From Actinomycetales bacterium (GTDB lineage: Bacteria; Actinomycetota; Actinomycetes; Mycobacteriales; Micromonosporaceae), in contig PKFB01000033.1 of the NCBI GenBank assembly GCA_002919305.1, positions 1-64,000 of the forward strand: DNA of 64,000 nucleotides. Direction: 5' to 3'. Under the pieces are notes generated by a model. It did not search any database and was not told the origin of the DNA. It was given only the letters and a program-made list of their open reading frames with translations. Both the position numbers and the translations under genes were made by a program. Of this stretch, positions 10,466-20,176 are shown one piece after another (the first letter of the stretch is position 1; each line of letters begins with the position of its first letter).

Positions 10466-10684
10466 ATGGCGACACGAGAGACTGGTGGCCAGTCGCACAG
10501 CGGGCGCAGCCGTCGCGACTCGGAGCTCGAAGAGGCCCCCACCGCTCAGGCCAACCCCGAGGTGGCCGAGCGGCACGAGAAGCTGTCCGAAGAGGTGGAC
10601 GAGCTGCTCGACGAGATTGACTCGGTGCTGGAAGAGAACGCCGAGGAGTTCGTACGGGGATACATCCAGAAGGGTGGCCAGTGA
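10466..10684 (+). CDS. pup: Prokaryotic ubiquitin-like protein Pup
   Basis: 72 aa, intrinsically disordered modifier attached through its C-terminus to substrate lysines. The C-terminal half (EVAERHEKLSEEVDELLDEI) is the amphipathic stretch that forms a helix on the ARC coiled coil. It ends in IQKGGQ, the Gln form, which needs Dop deamidation to Glu before ligation. ATG with a strong purine-rich ribosome binding site (GAGAGGAGAGG) about 6 nt upstream. prcB follows after 145 nt. Confidence 0.98.
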   Translation: MATRETGGQSHSGRSRRDSELEEAPTAQANPEVAERHEKLSEEVDELLDEIDSVLEENAEEFVRGYIQKGGQ

Positions 10685-10829
10685 GCCTACGGGCCGCCAT
10701 GGCATTCTGAGCGTCTAACGCGGGACACGTCTACAGGGGACGGTCGTCGCGCGGTGAGCGCCAGTCGGCCGGGGACGGGCCCCGGCCACGCGGGGGTGAG
10801 TCGGCGTTGATCTATTTGAGAGGAACCAC

Positions 10830-11669
10830 GTGGTAGCGGGTCTTGGAGAATTCGGTCGTCTGCCGGCTGTCTTCACCACGCCGGGGATCTCCTCGTTCAG
10901 CGAGTTCCTGAGCATCGCGGCGCCGGACCTGCTCCCGGGCCGGCGTCCGTTGCCGCCCGGCACCGTCGCCGATATGACCACACAGGCGACCACGATCGTG
11001 GCGCTGATTTGTGACGGCGGCGTGGTGATGGCCGGCGATCGTCGCGCTACCCAGGGCAACCTGATCGCCATGCGGGAAGTCGAGAAGGTCTTCCCCGCTG
11101 ATCCGTACTCGCTGGTGGGTATGGCCGGCTCCGCCGGGATTGGGGTGGAGCTGATCCGTCTGTTCCAGTTGGAGCTGGAACACTATGAGAAGATCGAGGG
11201 CAGCCCGCTGTCACTGCACGGTAAGGCCAACCGGCTGTCCGCGTTGGTGCGCGGCAACCTGGGGGCCGCCATGCAGGGGCTGGGGGTGTTGCCGATCTTC
11301 GCTGGGTTTGACCCAGACGCGCCCAATCCAGCCGAGGCTGGGCATATCTTTAGTTTCGACATTGCCGGAGGCTTCTTCGAGGAACGGGATTACTACTCGA
11401 TCGGTTCGGGGTCGATATTCGCCCGGGCCGCCCTCAAGAAGCGTTACCGGCGGGGAGTGACGGCTCAGGAGGCGATCCGGTTGGCGGTGGAAGCCCTCTA
11501 TGACGCCGCCGATGAGGACAGCGCCACCGGTGGTCCGGATCTCACCCGCCGCATCTACCCGGTGATCATGACCGCGACCGCCGAGGGAACCCGCCGACTC
11601 ACCGATGAGGAGGCCGGGGAGGTGGTCGCTGAGGTGGTGGCCGGGCGGATGGAGAATCCCGGCGGGTGA
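10830..11669 (+). CDS. prcB: 20S proteasome beta subunit (proteolytic)
   Basis: 279 aa. Catalytic subunit of the 20S core. A propeptide of about 53 residues precedes the conserved TTIVAL; cleavage after Ala53 would expose Thr54 as the N-terminal nucleophile. The following GDRRATQGN carries the usual active-site Asp and Arg and EKVFPAD the Lys of the Ntn-hydrolase site. Start GTG 10830 with GAGAGG upstream. The C-terminal part has the SIGSGS motif and helices typical of beta subunits. prcA follows after 127 nt, so the operon order is pup-prcB-prcA. Confidence 0.97.
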   Translation: MVAGLGEFGRLPAVFTTPGISSFSEFLSIAAPDLLPGRRPLPPGTVADMTTQATTIVALICDGGVVMAGDRRATQGNLIAMREVEKVFPADPYSLVGMAGSAGIGVELIRLFQLELEHYEKIEGSPLSLHGKANRLSALVRGNLGAAMQGLGVLPIFAGFDPDAPNPAEAGHIFSFDIAGGFFEERDYYSIGSGSIFARAALKKRYRRGVTAQEAIRLAVEALYDAADEDSATGGPDLTRRIYPVIMTATAEGTRRLTDEEAGEVVAEVVAGRMENPGG

Positions 11670-11796
11670 TCCACAGTCGTGTCCAGGGCCTCGTCCCTTC
11701 CGTGCTTCGGCCGACCATGGGACTGGGCCCTGGGTCATATTTCGCGTACGTATCGATCCCTACCCCCACGTGTTGAGATAAAGGAGATCGCCTGCC

Positions 11797-12654
11797 GTGG
11801 CCATGCAGTTCTACGCCTCGCCCGAGCAGATCATGCGGGACCGCTCCGAGCTTGCCCGCAAGGGCATCGCTCGTGGGCGGAGTGTGGTGGTGCTCACCTA
11901 CGCCGACGGCGTGCTATTCGTCGCCGAGAACCTCTCAACGGCGCTTCACAAGATCAGCGAGATCCACGACCGGATCGGGTTCGCGGCGGTTGGCCGCTAC
12001 AACGAGTTCGAGGCGCTGCGTCAGGCCGGGGTACGCATGGCGGATCTGCACGGATACGCCAACGACCGACGGGACGTGCGCAGCCGGGTGCTGGCCAACC
12101 GGTACGCGCAGACGCTCGGTGCGTTGTTCGTGGAGCAGACCAAGCCGTTGGAGGTGGAGATCTGCGTCGCCGAGGTCAGCGACCGGCCGGAGCGTGATGA
12201 GCTCTACCGGATCACCTACGACGGTTCGGTGGGGGACGAGCCCGGGTTCGTGGCGATGGGTGGCCAGGCGGACGCGATCTCCAATGTGCTACGGGCAGGG
12301 CACCGCAACGATCTGACGCTCTCTGAGGCGCTGCGGTTGAGCGTGGACGCGTTGGCCAGCGTGGGGGGTGAAGGCGGTCAGAAGCGGGAGCTGCCGGCCT
12401 CCCAGCTCGAGGTCGCGGTGCTCGACCGGCACCGGAGCGGCCGGGTGTTCCGTCGCATCACCGGCGCGGCCCTGGCCGGTTTGCTCGGTGAAGGCGCCCA
12501 ACCAGCGGAGCAGCAGCCGGCGGCCCCCACCATGACCGGGCCTGCCCCGGCCGCCTCGTTGGCGGCGCGGGATGAGGAGCCCGAGGTGAGCGACGAAGCG
12601 CTCGACGAGATCACCGGTACGACTCCTCGACCGGAATCCAACAATGAGGACTGA
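11797..12654 (+). CDS. prcA: 20S proteasome alpha subunit
   Basis: 285 aa. Forms the outer heptameric rings that gate the proteolytic chamber and accept the ARC tail. The N-terminus [20 protein letters not shown] matches the gating segment of actinobacterial PrcA, followed by [20 protein letters not shown]. The last about 50 residues are an Ala/Pro/Glu-rich tail, a usual variable end in this family. AAGGAG 10 nt before GTG 11797 supports this start over ATG 11803. In relatives pafA is found shortly downstream; here a 9-kb segment intervenes. Confidence 0.97.
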   Translation: MAMQFYASPEQIMRDRSELARKGIARGRSVVVLTYADGVLFVAENLSTALHKISEIHDRIGFAAVGRYNEFEALRQAGVRMADLHGYANDRRDVRSRVLANRYAQTLGALFVEQTKPLEVEICVAEVSDRPERDELYRITYDGSVGDEPGFVAMGGQADAISNVLRAGHRNDLTLSEALRLSVDALASVGGEGGQKRELPASQLEVAVLDRHRSGRVFRRITGAALAGLLGEGAQPAEQQPAAPTMTGPAPAASLAARDEEPEVSDEALDEITGTTPRPESNNED

Positions 12655-12930
12655 GACGCCCTGACCGAGGCACCCTGCGGGTTCAGCATCGGGGTGCGGC
12701 GTCCGGGACGTCGACAGCCGGAGGGGCGGCACGCCCGCACCGGCCCTGTCGACTCACAAGACCGGACCCGCCCCAGCTGGCCCGCTTTTTTTCGTCCGGA
12801 GACTTCGGACACAGATGTCGTACGCGGCGTCAGCCGCACAGGGGCAGCCTTGCCAGCATACGGGGTCGGATCGCCGCGCAGCGGCGTGGTAGGCGCAGGA
12901 CGGCGCACCGGCCTGGTACAGACTGGTGAG

Positions 12931-13566
12931 GTGACCTCTACGGTGCATCAACAGACTGTTCACGCCTGGCTGGCCGACCTCGCCTCTGAGGCGCCCACGC
13001 CCGGCGGTGGAGCGGCCGCCGCGATGAACGCGGCTGTGGGGGCCGCGCTGGTCTCCATGGTGTGCAACCTGACGATCGGCAAGCCCCGGTACGCCGCCCA
13101 TGAATCCACCATGATCGAGGTACGCCACCAGGCTGACCAGCTCCGGCAACAGGCGCTGGAACTCGCTGAGCAGGACGCCGCAGCGTTCGGGCGGGTCATG
13201 GCCGCCTACCGCCTGCCTCGACAGACCGAACAGGAACAGCAGACCCGTAACCAGGCCATTCAGGACGCCTTGGTGGAGGCCGCCGACGTGCCGTTGCGGA
13301 CCGCCGCCGTGGCCGCTGAGGTGATCGGCTTGGCCGACCGGATCCTGGAAGGCGCCAACGTCAACGTCATCTCTGACGTGGCGGTCGCCGCCGCCTCGGC
13401 CCGCGCCGCCCTGTCGGCCGCCGTGATTAATGTGGAGGTGAACCTCGCGGGGATCACCGACGCTGACCGCAAGGCCAAACTGACCGACGCCCTCGTGAAG
13501 TACCAGGGCGTTGAAGCCGACGCCGACCGGATCATTGCCGCTGTCCGCTCAAGGATCAACCAGTGA
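12931..13566 (+). CDS. fchA: FchA-type methenyltetrahydrofolate cyclohydrolase (FTCD_C family)
   Basis: 211 aa from GTG 12931; longer frames to 12694 lack a start signal. It belongs to the cyclodeaminase/cyclohydrolase family, with the glycine-rich folate site APTPGGGAAAAMNAAVGAAL followed by VSMVCNLTIGKPRY and the helical region with ANVNVISDVAVA and AAVINVEVNL. From memory this closely resembles the FchA of methylotrophs and acetogens, which hydrolyses 5,10-methenyl-THF to 10-formyl-THF. It lies 117 nt upstream of a folD whose cyclohydrolase lysine is missing, which supports this activity rather than formimino-THF cyclodeaminase. No hut genes are nearby. Confidence 0.8.
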   Translation: MTSTVHQQTVHAWLADLASEAPTPGGGAAAAMNAAVGAALVSMVCNLTIGKPRYAAHESTMIEVRHQADQLRQQALELAEQDAAAFGRVMAAYRLPRQTEQEQQTRNQAIQDALVEAADVPLRTAAVAAEVIGLADRILEGANVNVISDVAVAAASARAALSAAVINVEVNLAGITDADRKAKLTDALVKYQGVEADADRIIAAVRSRINQ

Positions 13567-13683
13567 GCGGCACCGCGCGACGGACCGTGGCCGGACCGTC
13601 GTCCGCGCCCAGACCGGTTGAACCCACCGTACCGGCGCAAGGGCGCGCCGCGTGATGACGCTGCTAGCGGAGAGGATCGATCA

Positions 13684-14517
13684 GTGAGGCTCATCGACGG
13701 ACGCGCCATCGCCGCCGGGATCGCCGCCGAGAACACCGCGGCGGTGGCCGAGTTGGCCGCCACCGGGGTTGTCCCCACCCTGGGGATCGTGGTCCCCACC
13801 TCCGACGAGGCCACCGCGTGGTACGTCCGCTCGATCCAGCGGGCGGCGGCCAAAGTGGGGGTCCAGACCCGGGTGGTACAGCTGTCCAATCCCGACCGTG
13901 CCGAGATCGTCAAACAGCTCGCCGACCTGTCGGCGGACCCGAACGTCCACGGTGTTATCTGTCAGACACCGCTGCCGGACGGTGTCGCTCTCGAGGATGT
14001 CGTCGCCGCCATCGACCCCGCCAAGGATGTCGATGGGGCCAACCCGGTGAGCTTGGGACGGCTCGCCGCAGGCCTGCCGACCTACTCGCCGGCGACAGCC
14101 GCCGCGGTCGTGGAGATCCTGCGCCGTGAGGAGGTGCCGCTCGCGGGGCGCCGCGCGGTTGTGGTGGGACGCTCCACCGTGGTCGGTAAACCCGCCGCCT
14201 TGCTGCTGCTGGCCGAGCACGCCACAGTGACCGTCTGTCACTCGCGTACCCAGGATCTGCCTGCGGTGTGCGCGGAAGCCGACGTGTTGGTGGCGGCCGT
14301 GGGGCGGGCCGGCCTGATCGGCGCCGATTACGTCAAGCCAGGGGCGGTGATCATCGATGTCGGCACCAACCCGACCCCGGATGGCGGGCTGGTGGGAGAT
14401 GTGGACGCCGAGGCGGTGAAGCCGCGCGCAGGGGCGCTGACCCCGGTGCCGGGAGGCGTGGGGCCGGTCACCACCATGCTGCTGCTGCGCCACACGATTC
14501 AGGCAGCCACCCGCTGA
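13684..14517 (+). CDS. folD: FolD-type methylene-THF dehydrogenase, cyclohydrolase Lys missing
   Basis: 277 aa from GTG 13684 with GGAGAGG upstream. NADP-dependent 5,10-methylene-THF dehydrogenase. Conserved are Tyr47, CQTPLPDG (substrate Gln), the Asp of KDVDG, the Rossmann signature VVVGRSTVVGKP and the tail TPVPGGVGPVTTMLL. In bifunctional FolD the motif is Y-V-x-x-K; E. coli Lys54 and human Lys56 are needed for the cyclohydrolase step. Here the motif reads YVRSIQRA, with Ile51 (codon ATC) where Lys belongs. The neighbouring FchA-type protein may supply the lost reaction. Normal length otherwise, no truncation. Confidence 0.9.
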   Translation: MRLIDGRAIAAGIAAENTAAVAELAATGVVPTLGIVVPTSDEATAWYVRSIQRAAAKVGVQTRVVQLSNPDRAEIVKQLADLSADPNVHGVICQTPLPDGVALEDVVAAIDPAKDVDGANPVSLGRLAAGLPTYSPATAAAVVEILRREEVPLAGRRAVVVGRSTVVGKPAALLLLAEHATVTVCHSRTQDLPAVCAEADVLVAAVGRAGLIGADYVKPGAVIIDVGTNPTPDGGLVGDVDAEAVKPRAGALTPVPGGVGPVTTMLLLRHTIQAATR

Positions 14518-14544
14518 AACACCCAGCCACCCGCCTAAGACATA

Positions 14545-14576
14545 CGGGTGGAGGGGCATTCAAGCCCCTCCACCCG
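14545..14576. terminator. Bidirectional terminator between folD and the GT operon
   Basis: Perfect 13-bp inverted repeat, CGGGTGGAGGGGC at 14545-14557 and its complement at 14564-14576, with a 6-nt loop. It sits between the convergent folD and glycosyltransferase genes and can serve both. Confidence 0.75.
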
Positions 14577-14674
14577 GTAACGCCCGACAACAGCGGCCAA
14601 CGTGGCGCGTACCCGCGACGCCCCGCACAGAACCGATGCCTGCGCGGCTTCAGCGGCCACGGTGGACGCCGCGG

Positions 14675-15709
14675 TCAGCGGCGACGGGGGAGGCGATGCG
14701 GCAGCAACGGCCGCACCAGACGCCACCAGGCCTTCGAGAGCGCGTTGAACACCCCCAACCCGGGGGGCGCCTCCACGTTCCCCGGGTCGAAGGTGGCCGT
14801 CATCAGCCGCGCGATCTGCGCGTCAGGCACTTTTCGTTCCGCTTGGAGTTGCGCGCGGCGGGTCCGCACCCAGCGCCGGTTCTGCCAGATCCAGCGCCAC
14901 CCGGCGACCTTCTCCCGCCACCAGCCGCCCGCCACCGCGGCGGCCACCATGGACAGCTCCACCACCAGCAGCATCGGGGCCAACAGCAGCAGGCTGCGCG
15001 CCTGGTAGGTGGTCAGCAGCAACACAAGCCGGTTGCGCTCCACCAGCCGCAGCTTGAGGGCATTGCGGGAGAACTCATAGTGGTGCACGGCCACGGCGTC
15101 GGGGACGTACTCCACCGACAGATCACGCTGCCAGCACCGCAGGCTCAGTTCGGTGTCCTCGTGGTAGGCAAAGTACTCGGGTGCGAAACCACCCAGTTCC
15201 TCCCACAACGCCCGCCGCATCATGAACACACAGCCGCTGGCGATCGGGACCTGCCGCCGCTGCGGGTACCGGGTCGCTGGCTCGTTCAGGCCACCGACCC
15301 ACACCATGCCGGCGTAGTGGATCGGGTTACCGGCGGTGTTGATCAGGTCAGGGGATTCGCCGAGCCGGATCGACGCCATCGCGATCCCGACGGTGGGCTC
15401 ACGCACCACCTCCACCAGCGCGGCTAGCGCGTCGGGCGCCACGATGGCGTCGGAGTTGACGAACGCTAGGTACTCCCCGGTCGCCGCGGCGGCCCCGACG
15501 TTGCAGCCACCCGCGTACCCGGTGTTCTCCGACGGGGTGAGGACCCGTACACCGGACAGATCGGCGACCTTGGTGACCGCGTCGGAGGTACAGCCGTTGT
15601 CGACCACGATCAGTTCGACGTCAACGCCGCGGGAGTCCAGAACCGCCCGGACAGCGTCAACCAACCACGGCTCCTCGCCGTAGGCGAGCATCACAGCGGT
15701 CACCTTCAT
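14675..15709 (-). CDS. GT2 glycosyltransferase (rhamnosyl/WbbL-like)
   Basis: 344 aa. GT-A fold nucleotide-sugar transferase. It begins MKVTAVMLAYGEEPWL, with VELIVVDNGC and NTGYAGGCNVGA in the donor site and VNSD as the metal-binding motif in place of DxD. The acceptor-side ED motif is YHEDTELSLRCW. A hydrophobic pair near residues 215-265 suggests membrane attachment. It is the last gene of a five-gene leftward operon with rfbD, so a rhamnosyl transfer to a lipid-linked or cell-wall glycan is inferred. Overlaps the flippase gene by 4 bp. Confidence 0.85.
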   Translation of the reverse strand: MKVTAVMLAYGEEPWLVDAVRAVLDSRGVDVELIVVDNGCTSDAVTKVADLSGVRVLTPSENTGYAGGCNVGAAAATGEYLAFVNSDAIVAPDALAALVEVVREPTVGIAMASIRLGESPDLINTAGNPIHYAGMVWVGGLNEPATRYPQRRQVPIASGCVFMMRRALWEELGGFAPEYFAYHEDTELSLRCWQRDLSVEYVPDAVAVHHYEFSRNALKLRLVERNRLVLLLTTYQARSLLLLAPMLLVVELSMVAAAVAGGWWREKVAGWRWIWQNRRWVRTRRAQLQAERKVPDAQIARLMTATFDPGNVEAPPGLGVFNALSKAWWRLVRPLLPHRLPRRR

Positions 15710-16998
15710 CGGGCGCCTCCAGAGATCGTCTCCACCGGGGACGGGAGGTCAGTCACAGGGCGGGTCATCAGGGCACCGAGGGCAACGGCCGCGGCCGCCG
15801 AGCCGAGCAGGTAACCCCCTTCAACCCGACCGAGGACCCCGACCGGTAGGAACGTCGCCGCCACCAGCACACTGAAGCCGACGATCCAACCCACCGCTTG
15901 AGCGCCGTGCCGGCCCTGGGCTAACACTCCCTGACCGAGCACCATCGCCACCATGTAGACCGTGGTGGCGATCGACAACCATCCGAAGTCAGCGCGGCTG
16001 AGGAGCCCTTGTCCGTCGAAAAGGACGGACACCAGCCACGGCCCCATCGCCACGCACACCGCTGTCCCGGCCAGGCCCAACGCCACCACCGCGGCCACGC
16101 CCTGCACCATCAGACGGCGGTAACCGGCCCGGTCTCCACTGGCCAGGGCCCGGGACAAGTTGGGTAACAGGGCCGCCTGGATGGAGGCGTAGATAAACAA
16201 CGGCACCCGGGCCAGCACCCAACCGGACAACAGTTCACCGGCCAGCGCCTCCTCGGTGGTCAACAGCTCAGCGATCACCACGCCGATGTTGGCCACCAAC
16301 CCGGACAGCAGCGAGGAGGTCAATAACAGCCCCAGTCCGGCCGAGACCTCCGACCAGGCCACCTCCTCACCGCGGGGCAGGCGCAGCAGCCCGGTGCTGG
16401 TGGCGGCGATCGAGATGAACTGGGCGACGGCCAAAGCGACGGCGAACCGTGCCGCACTCGCCTCTCCCAGGGCGGCGACCACAGCCGCCAGGACGCACCG
16501 GAGGGTACCGTCCAGACCGAGTTGGACCCCGTAGCGGATGAACTGTCCGGTACCGGCCAGGATGCCCCGACTCAGATGCGCCAGGCTCAAGGCCAGCAGG
16601 TTCACCATCAGCAGCGCCGTCATGGCCGTGTCGCCGTCGAATAACTGGTCCGAGAGCCAGTTCGCGCCCACGGCGGTGAGCACCAGCAGCACCGCGAGGA
16701 ACCCGGCGGCCAGTAGGGAGACGCGGCGTACCACCGCCCCTGGCGGTTCACCGCGGGTGGCGCGGGCCGCGATGACCCGTGCCAGCTCCTGCTCCAACGG
16801 GAAGAACAACCCCGGCCCCACCGCGAAGATGATCACCCAGAGGACGGAGAACGATGAGTATCCGCCGGGCGACAATGTGTGGCCGGCCAGGGCGAGGAAG
16901 ACGTACGCGGCTAGACCTAGGACCGCCAACCCGCCACCCACCGCGATGGTGCCGGGTGGTAGCGCACCGCGCAGCAGCCCTATCACACGTGTAATCAC
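15706..16998 (-). CDS. Polysaccharide flippase-like multi-pass membrane protein (MATE/MOP superfamily)
   Basis: 430 aa with about 12 hydrophobic segments and short loops, the size and look of Wzx/MviN-type lipid-linked oligosaccharide flippases. No soluble domain is attached. GTG start overlaps the stop of the upstream glycosyltransferase (GTGA), and its own stop overlaps the next glycosyltransferase start, so all are translationally coupled. Inferred role: moving a lipid-linked glycan made by the neighbouring enzymes across the membrane. The exact substrate cannot be inferred. Confidence 0.8.
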   Translation of the reverse strand: MITRVIGLLRGALPPGTIAVGGGLAVLGLAAYVFLALAGHTLSPGGYSSFSVLWVIIFAVGPGLFFPLEQELARVIAARATRGEPPGAVVRRVSLLAAGFLAVLLVLTAVGANWLSDQLFDGDTAMTALLMVNLLALSLAHLSRGILAGTGQFIRYGVQLGLDGTLRCVLAAVVAALGEASAARFAVALAVAQFISIAATSTGLLRLPRGEEVAWSEVSAGLGLLLTSSLLSGLVANIGVVIAELLTTEEALAGELLSGWVLARVPLFIYASIQAALLPNLSRALASGDRAGYRRLMVQGVAAVVALGLAGTAVCVAMGPWLVSVLFDGQGLLSRADFGWLSIATTVYMVAMVLGQGVLAQGRHGAQAVGWIVGFSVLVAATFLPVGVLGRVEGGYLLGSAAAAVALGALMTRPVTDLPSPVETISGGAR

Positions 16999-17696
16999 TG
17001 ACGGATAAGCGCCAAGATGAGGATGAACAGAGCACGCCCCAGATAGATGGTGGCCTTGATGGGGGAGGCGCTCGGTTTACCCGCCATCCGGGGCCGCATC
17101 GATACGGGGATTTGGGTCACTTTGTGACCGGTGCGGAGCACCCGAACCAGGGTTTCGACGGTGTCTCCGAGGTATTCGACCGGGTACCACCGGGCGAACA
17201 GCGCGATCAGCTGCCGATTGACGGCGCGGAACCCGGACGTGGTGTCGGTCAGCCGGGTACGGGCCAGCCGGGAGAACACGAAGGACAACAGGAGCATGGC
17301 CCACCGGCGCGGACCGCGGACCTTGTAGTCGCCCTCCCCGGCGAAGCGAGCCCCGATCACCAGGTCGGCGTCGGAGAGCGCGTCCACCAGCTTGGGGATG
17401 TACCGGGGATCATGCTGGCCGTCGGCGTCACACTGAATCGCGACGTCGTACCCGCGCTCATGGGCGTAGCGGTAGCCCAACCGCATCGCGCCCCCCACTC
17501 CCAGGTTGTAGGGGAGGCGCGCGACGATCGCGCCGGCGGCTGCGGCCCGGGCCGCGGTGGAGTCCGTCGAGCCGTCGTCGACGACCAGTACGTCGACCAT
17601 CGGCAGTTCACCGCGGACCTCACGGACCACGTCCGCGATCGACCCGGCTTCATTCCAGGCCGGGATGATGACCAGGACGCGTTTACCGTTGAGCAT
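16995..17696 (-). CDS. GT2 glycosyltransferase, polyprenyl-phosphate sugar synthase type
   Basis: 233 aa. DPM-like GT2: IIPAWNEAGSIADVV, DVLVVDDGSTDST, the DxD-type QCDADGQHDP, and a QRRLP-like region. A single hydrophobic segment ends the protein (YLGRALFILILALI). Family members transfer mannose or glucose to polyprenyl phosphate at the inner membrane face. It overlaps the DUF2304 gene by 14 bp, and the DUF2304/GT2 pairing is common in actinobacterial surface-glycan loci. Confidence 0.86.
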   Translation of the reverse strand: MLNGKRVLVIIPAWNEAGSIADVVREVRGELPMVDVLVVDDGSTDSTAARAAAAGAIVARLPYNLGVGGAMRLGYRYAHERGYDVAIQCDADGQHDPRYIPKLVDALSDADLVIGARFAGEGDYKVRGPRRWAMLLLSFVFSRLARTRLTDTTSGFRAVNRQLIALFARWYPVEYLGDTVETLVRVLRTGHKVTQIPVSMRPRMAGKPSASPIKATIYLGRALFILILALIRQ

Positions 17697-18030
17697 CGCG
17701 TTCCCCCCGCTCGGCCCGGATCAGGGCGATCTCCTCGGCCAAGGTCCTGGTCTCCTCCTCCAGGCGGCTGACTTCCCAGCTGAGGTGAATACACACCAGC
17801 AGCAGGAAAGCGGCGCCGAGGAACAACACCAGGCTGACGCCGGACTGCACTCCGACGGCCTCGGTGACGGCATCGAGCATGGTGGGGAACAGCGCCGGCG
17901 GGATCAGCAAGATACCGACGACCAGCCACAAAATGGCGTATTTCTCTCGCAGTTGGCGGCGGCGCAGGAGCTCCACGATGAATGACAACAGCACCAAGGC
18001 TGTGATCACCGTGAGCACGCGAAGTTCCAT
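17683..18030 (-). CDS. DUF2304 small membrane protein
   Basis: 115 aa with three hydrophobic segments (about residues 4-20, 32-50, 66-88) and a charged C-terminal coiled-coil-like tail (RLEEETRTLAEEIALIRAER). DUF2304 proteins are of unknown biochemical function and sit beside GT2 glycosyltransferases. They may form a complex or scaffold at the membrane. The gene starts 2 nt after the rfbD stop and overlaps the GT2 gene. Confidence 0.8.
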   Translation of the reverse strand: MELRVLTVITALVLLSFIVELLRRRQLREKYAILWLVVGILLIPPALFPTMLDAVTEAVGVQSGVSLVLFLGAAFLLLVCIHLSWEVSRLEEETRTLAEEIALIRAERGERDAQR

Positions 18031-18032
18031 CG

Positions 18033-19052
18033 TCAGCCTTCTTCAGATGCTGGGGTGGCGGATGTGTCTGTCGATGACGTTAATCGTGGTGTGCCCTGTG
18101 TCTGGGGTGTTCGCTCCGACTCCGATGTGGCTTCGGCCGCGTCGCGCGGGGTGTGAGACGCCTCCCGTATCGCTTGTTGGAACGCCGGATAGGCCATCGC
18201 CTCGCTCAGCATGGCACGCCAGTCGGCGGCCGGGGGAACCTTGGTCCCGATCCAGCGGTTGTGCCCCAGCACGCTGTAGGCGGGACGGCGGGCCGGCCGC
18301 GGGTACGCCGTTGAGGGGATCGGCCTGATCCGGTCGGGATCCAGTCCGGCTTCGGCGAACACGGCGCGAGCCAGACCGTACCAGGTGGTGGACCCGCTGG
18401 CGGTGCCGTGATAGACCCCCGCGGGCGCGTACCCAGCCATCCCGGAACGGGCCAACGCCCTGATCTGTCGGGCCAGCGCTCGACTCCAGGTCGGCTGCCC
18501 ACGCTGATCGTCGACCACGTCGATGGTCTGCCGTTGCGTGGCCAAACGCAGCATCGTGGTGACGAAGTTACGGCCGTACGCGCCGTACAGCCAGGCCGTC
18601 CGCACCACATACCCGGTCAGCGGCAGGAGCTTCAGCACCGCCTGTTCGCCGATCAGCTTGCTGCGACCGTACGCGTTGATCGGCGCGGTGGGCGCGTCCT
18701 CGTCGTAGGGTTCGGTGGCGGTGCCGTCGAACACGTAGTCGGTGGAGATCTGGATCAGTCGAGCACCGGCGTCGGCGCAGGCGGCGGCCACACCGGCGAC
18801 GGCGTGGCCGTTGACGGCGGTCGCCTGGGCTTCGTCGGTTTCGGCGCCGTCGACGTTGGTGTACGCGGCGGCGTTGATCACCACGTGGTAACCCTTCACC
18901 GCCTCAGCAACCGCCGAAGCGTCGGTGATGTCGAGTTCCTGTCGGGTGTACCCGGTGACGTCCTCACCGGCTTCGGTCAGCACGTCGACCAGGTCCCGCC
19001 CGAGCATGCCGCCCGCCCCGAGGATTAGCCAACGCGCCCCATCAACCTCCAC
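18033..19052 (-). CDS. rfbD: dTDP-4-dehydrorhamnose reductase
   Basis: 339 aa. Extended short-chain dehydrogenase making dTDP-L-rhamnose in the final step. Visible are the NAD(P) motif GAGGMLGRDL, the strand ending INAAAYTNVDGAE, and the catalytic YGRSK (Tyr-x-x-x-Lys). The core ends near residue 295, and the last about 40 residues are a Ser/Thr/Glu-rich low-complexity tail not needed in most RfbD proteins. First gene of the leftward glycan operon. GTG start, with TAGACT 9 nt upstream and no clear ribosome binding site. rfbA is divergent, 122 bp away. Confidence 0.93.
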   Translation of the reverse strand: MEVDGARWLILGAGGMLGRDLVDVLTEAGEDVTGYTRQELDITDASAVAEAVKGYHVVINAAAYTNVDGAETDEAQATAVNGHAVAGVAAACADAGARLIQISTDYVFDGTATEPYDEDAPTAPINAYGRSKLIGEQAVLKLLPLTGYVVRTAWLYGAYGRNFVTTMLRLATQRQTIDVVDDQRGQPTWSRALARQIRALARSGMAGYAPAGVYHGTASGSTTWYGLARAVFAEAGLDPDRIRPIPSTAYPRPARRPAYSVLGHNRWIGTKVPPAADWRAMLSEAMAYPAFQQAIREASHTPRDAAEATSESERTPQTQGTPRLTSSTDTSATPASEEG

Positions 19053-19174
19053 AGCGCCGAGAGTCTAGTGTGCCCCGCTTGCCGCACTCCGCGGGCCCGA
19101 GCGTGGTTCTGAGGGCTCCTGGAGGCCCCGGTGGCTTTTCGGGAGGGTGCTGGGTGGTTCAGTAGGCTTCCGGA

Positions 19175-20059
19175 GTGCGCGGAATCATTCTGGCTGGCGG
19201 GACCGGGTCCCGGCTGTGGCCGATCACCCGGGCGGTTTCCAAGCAGTTGATGCCGGTATTCGACAAACCGATGATCTATTACCCGCTGTCGACGCTGATG
19301 ATGGCGGGGATCAACGAGATCCTGGTGATCACCACCCCGGTGGATCAGGACCAGTTCCGGCGGCTGCTGGGCGACGGCAGCCAGTGGGGGCTGCGGATCT
19401 CCTACGCGGTGCAGCCGCGGCCCGAGGGGATCGCCCAGGCCTTCCTGATCGGGGAGGAGTTCATCGGGGATGACACGGTGGCCCTCATCCTGGGCGACAA
19501 CATCTTCTACGGCGCCGGCTTGGGCCGGCAGCTGCGCCAGCACCGTGACGTCAAAGGCGGCTGCGTCTTCGCGTACCCGGTCTCCAACCCGGAGGCCTAC
19601 GGCGTGGTCGAGTTCGATGAGGACGGCCGGGTGCTGTCGATCGAGGAGAAGCCGGCGAAGCCGAAGTCCCGGTATGTGGTGCCGGGGCTGTACTTCTACG
19701 ACAACCAGGTCGTGGAGATCGCGCGGGGTCTTCGGCCCAGTGCCCGGGGGGAGTTGGAGATCACCGCGGTGAATGAGGCGTACCTGCGGCGGGGAGAGTT
19801 GTCGGTGGCGGTGCTGGATCGCGGCACCGCGTGGCTGGACACCGGCACCTTCGACTCTCTGGTGCAGGCGGCCGAATTCGTCCGGGTGATCGAGCAGCGG
19901 CAAGGGCTGAAGATCGGATGCGTGGAGGAGGTGGCCTGGAGACAGGGCTTCATCGACGACGATCAGTTGCGTGCGTTGGCTGAGCCACTCGTGAAGAGCG
20001 GTTATGGGACTTATCTGTTGAATCTGCTCGATCGATCCTGGGGGCCGGTGCCGTCCTGA
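19175..20059 (+). CDS. rfbA: Glucose-1-phosphate thymidylyltransferase
   Basis: 294 aa. Makes dTDP-glucose, the first step to dTDP-rhamnose. Nucleotidyltransferase signature [20 protein letters not shown] near the N-terminus, ILGDNIFYG (metal Asp) and [20 protein letters not shown]. Length matches RmlA. GTG start sits 6 nt after TAGGCT (19163-19168), so the mRNA is probably leaderless. Products feed RfbC (20928) and RfbD (18033). An rfbB 4,6-dehydratase is not in the window. Confidence 0.95.
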   Translation: MRGIILAGGTGSRLWPITRAVSKQLMPVFDKPMIYYPLSTLMMAGINEILVITTPVDQDQFRRLLGDGSQWGLRISYAVQPRPEGIAQAFLIGEEFIGDDTVALILGDNIFYGAGLGRQLRQHRDVKGGCVFAYPVSNPEAYGVVEFDEDGRVLSIEEKPAKPKSRYVVPGLYFYDNQVVEIARGLRPSARGELEITAVNEAYLRRGELSVAVLDRGTAWLDTGTFDSLVQAAEFVRVIEQRQGLKIGCVEEVAWRQGFIDDDQLRALAEPLVKSGYGTYLLNLLDRSWGPVPS

Positions 20060-20176
20060 TCCGAACCTGATTCGAAACGGACATTTCTCCGGATAAAAGG
20101 GAGGCTTCTCTCATCCGGGTCATGTCTTGTGTGTCTGATTTGCAACTAAGATTGGGAAGCGTGACACTCGCACCCT

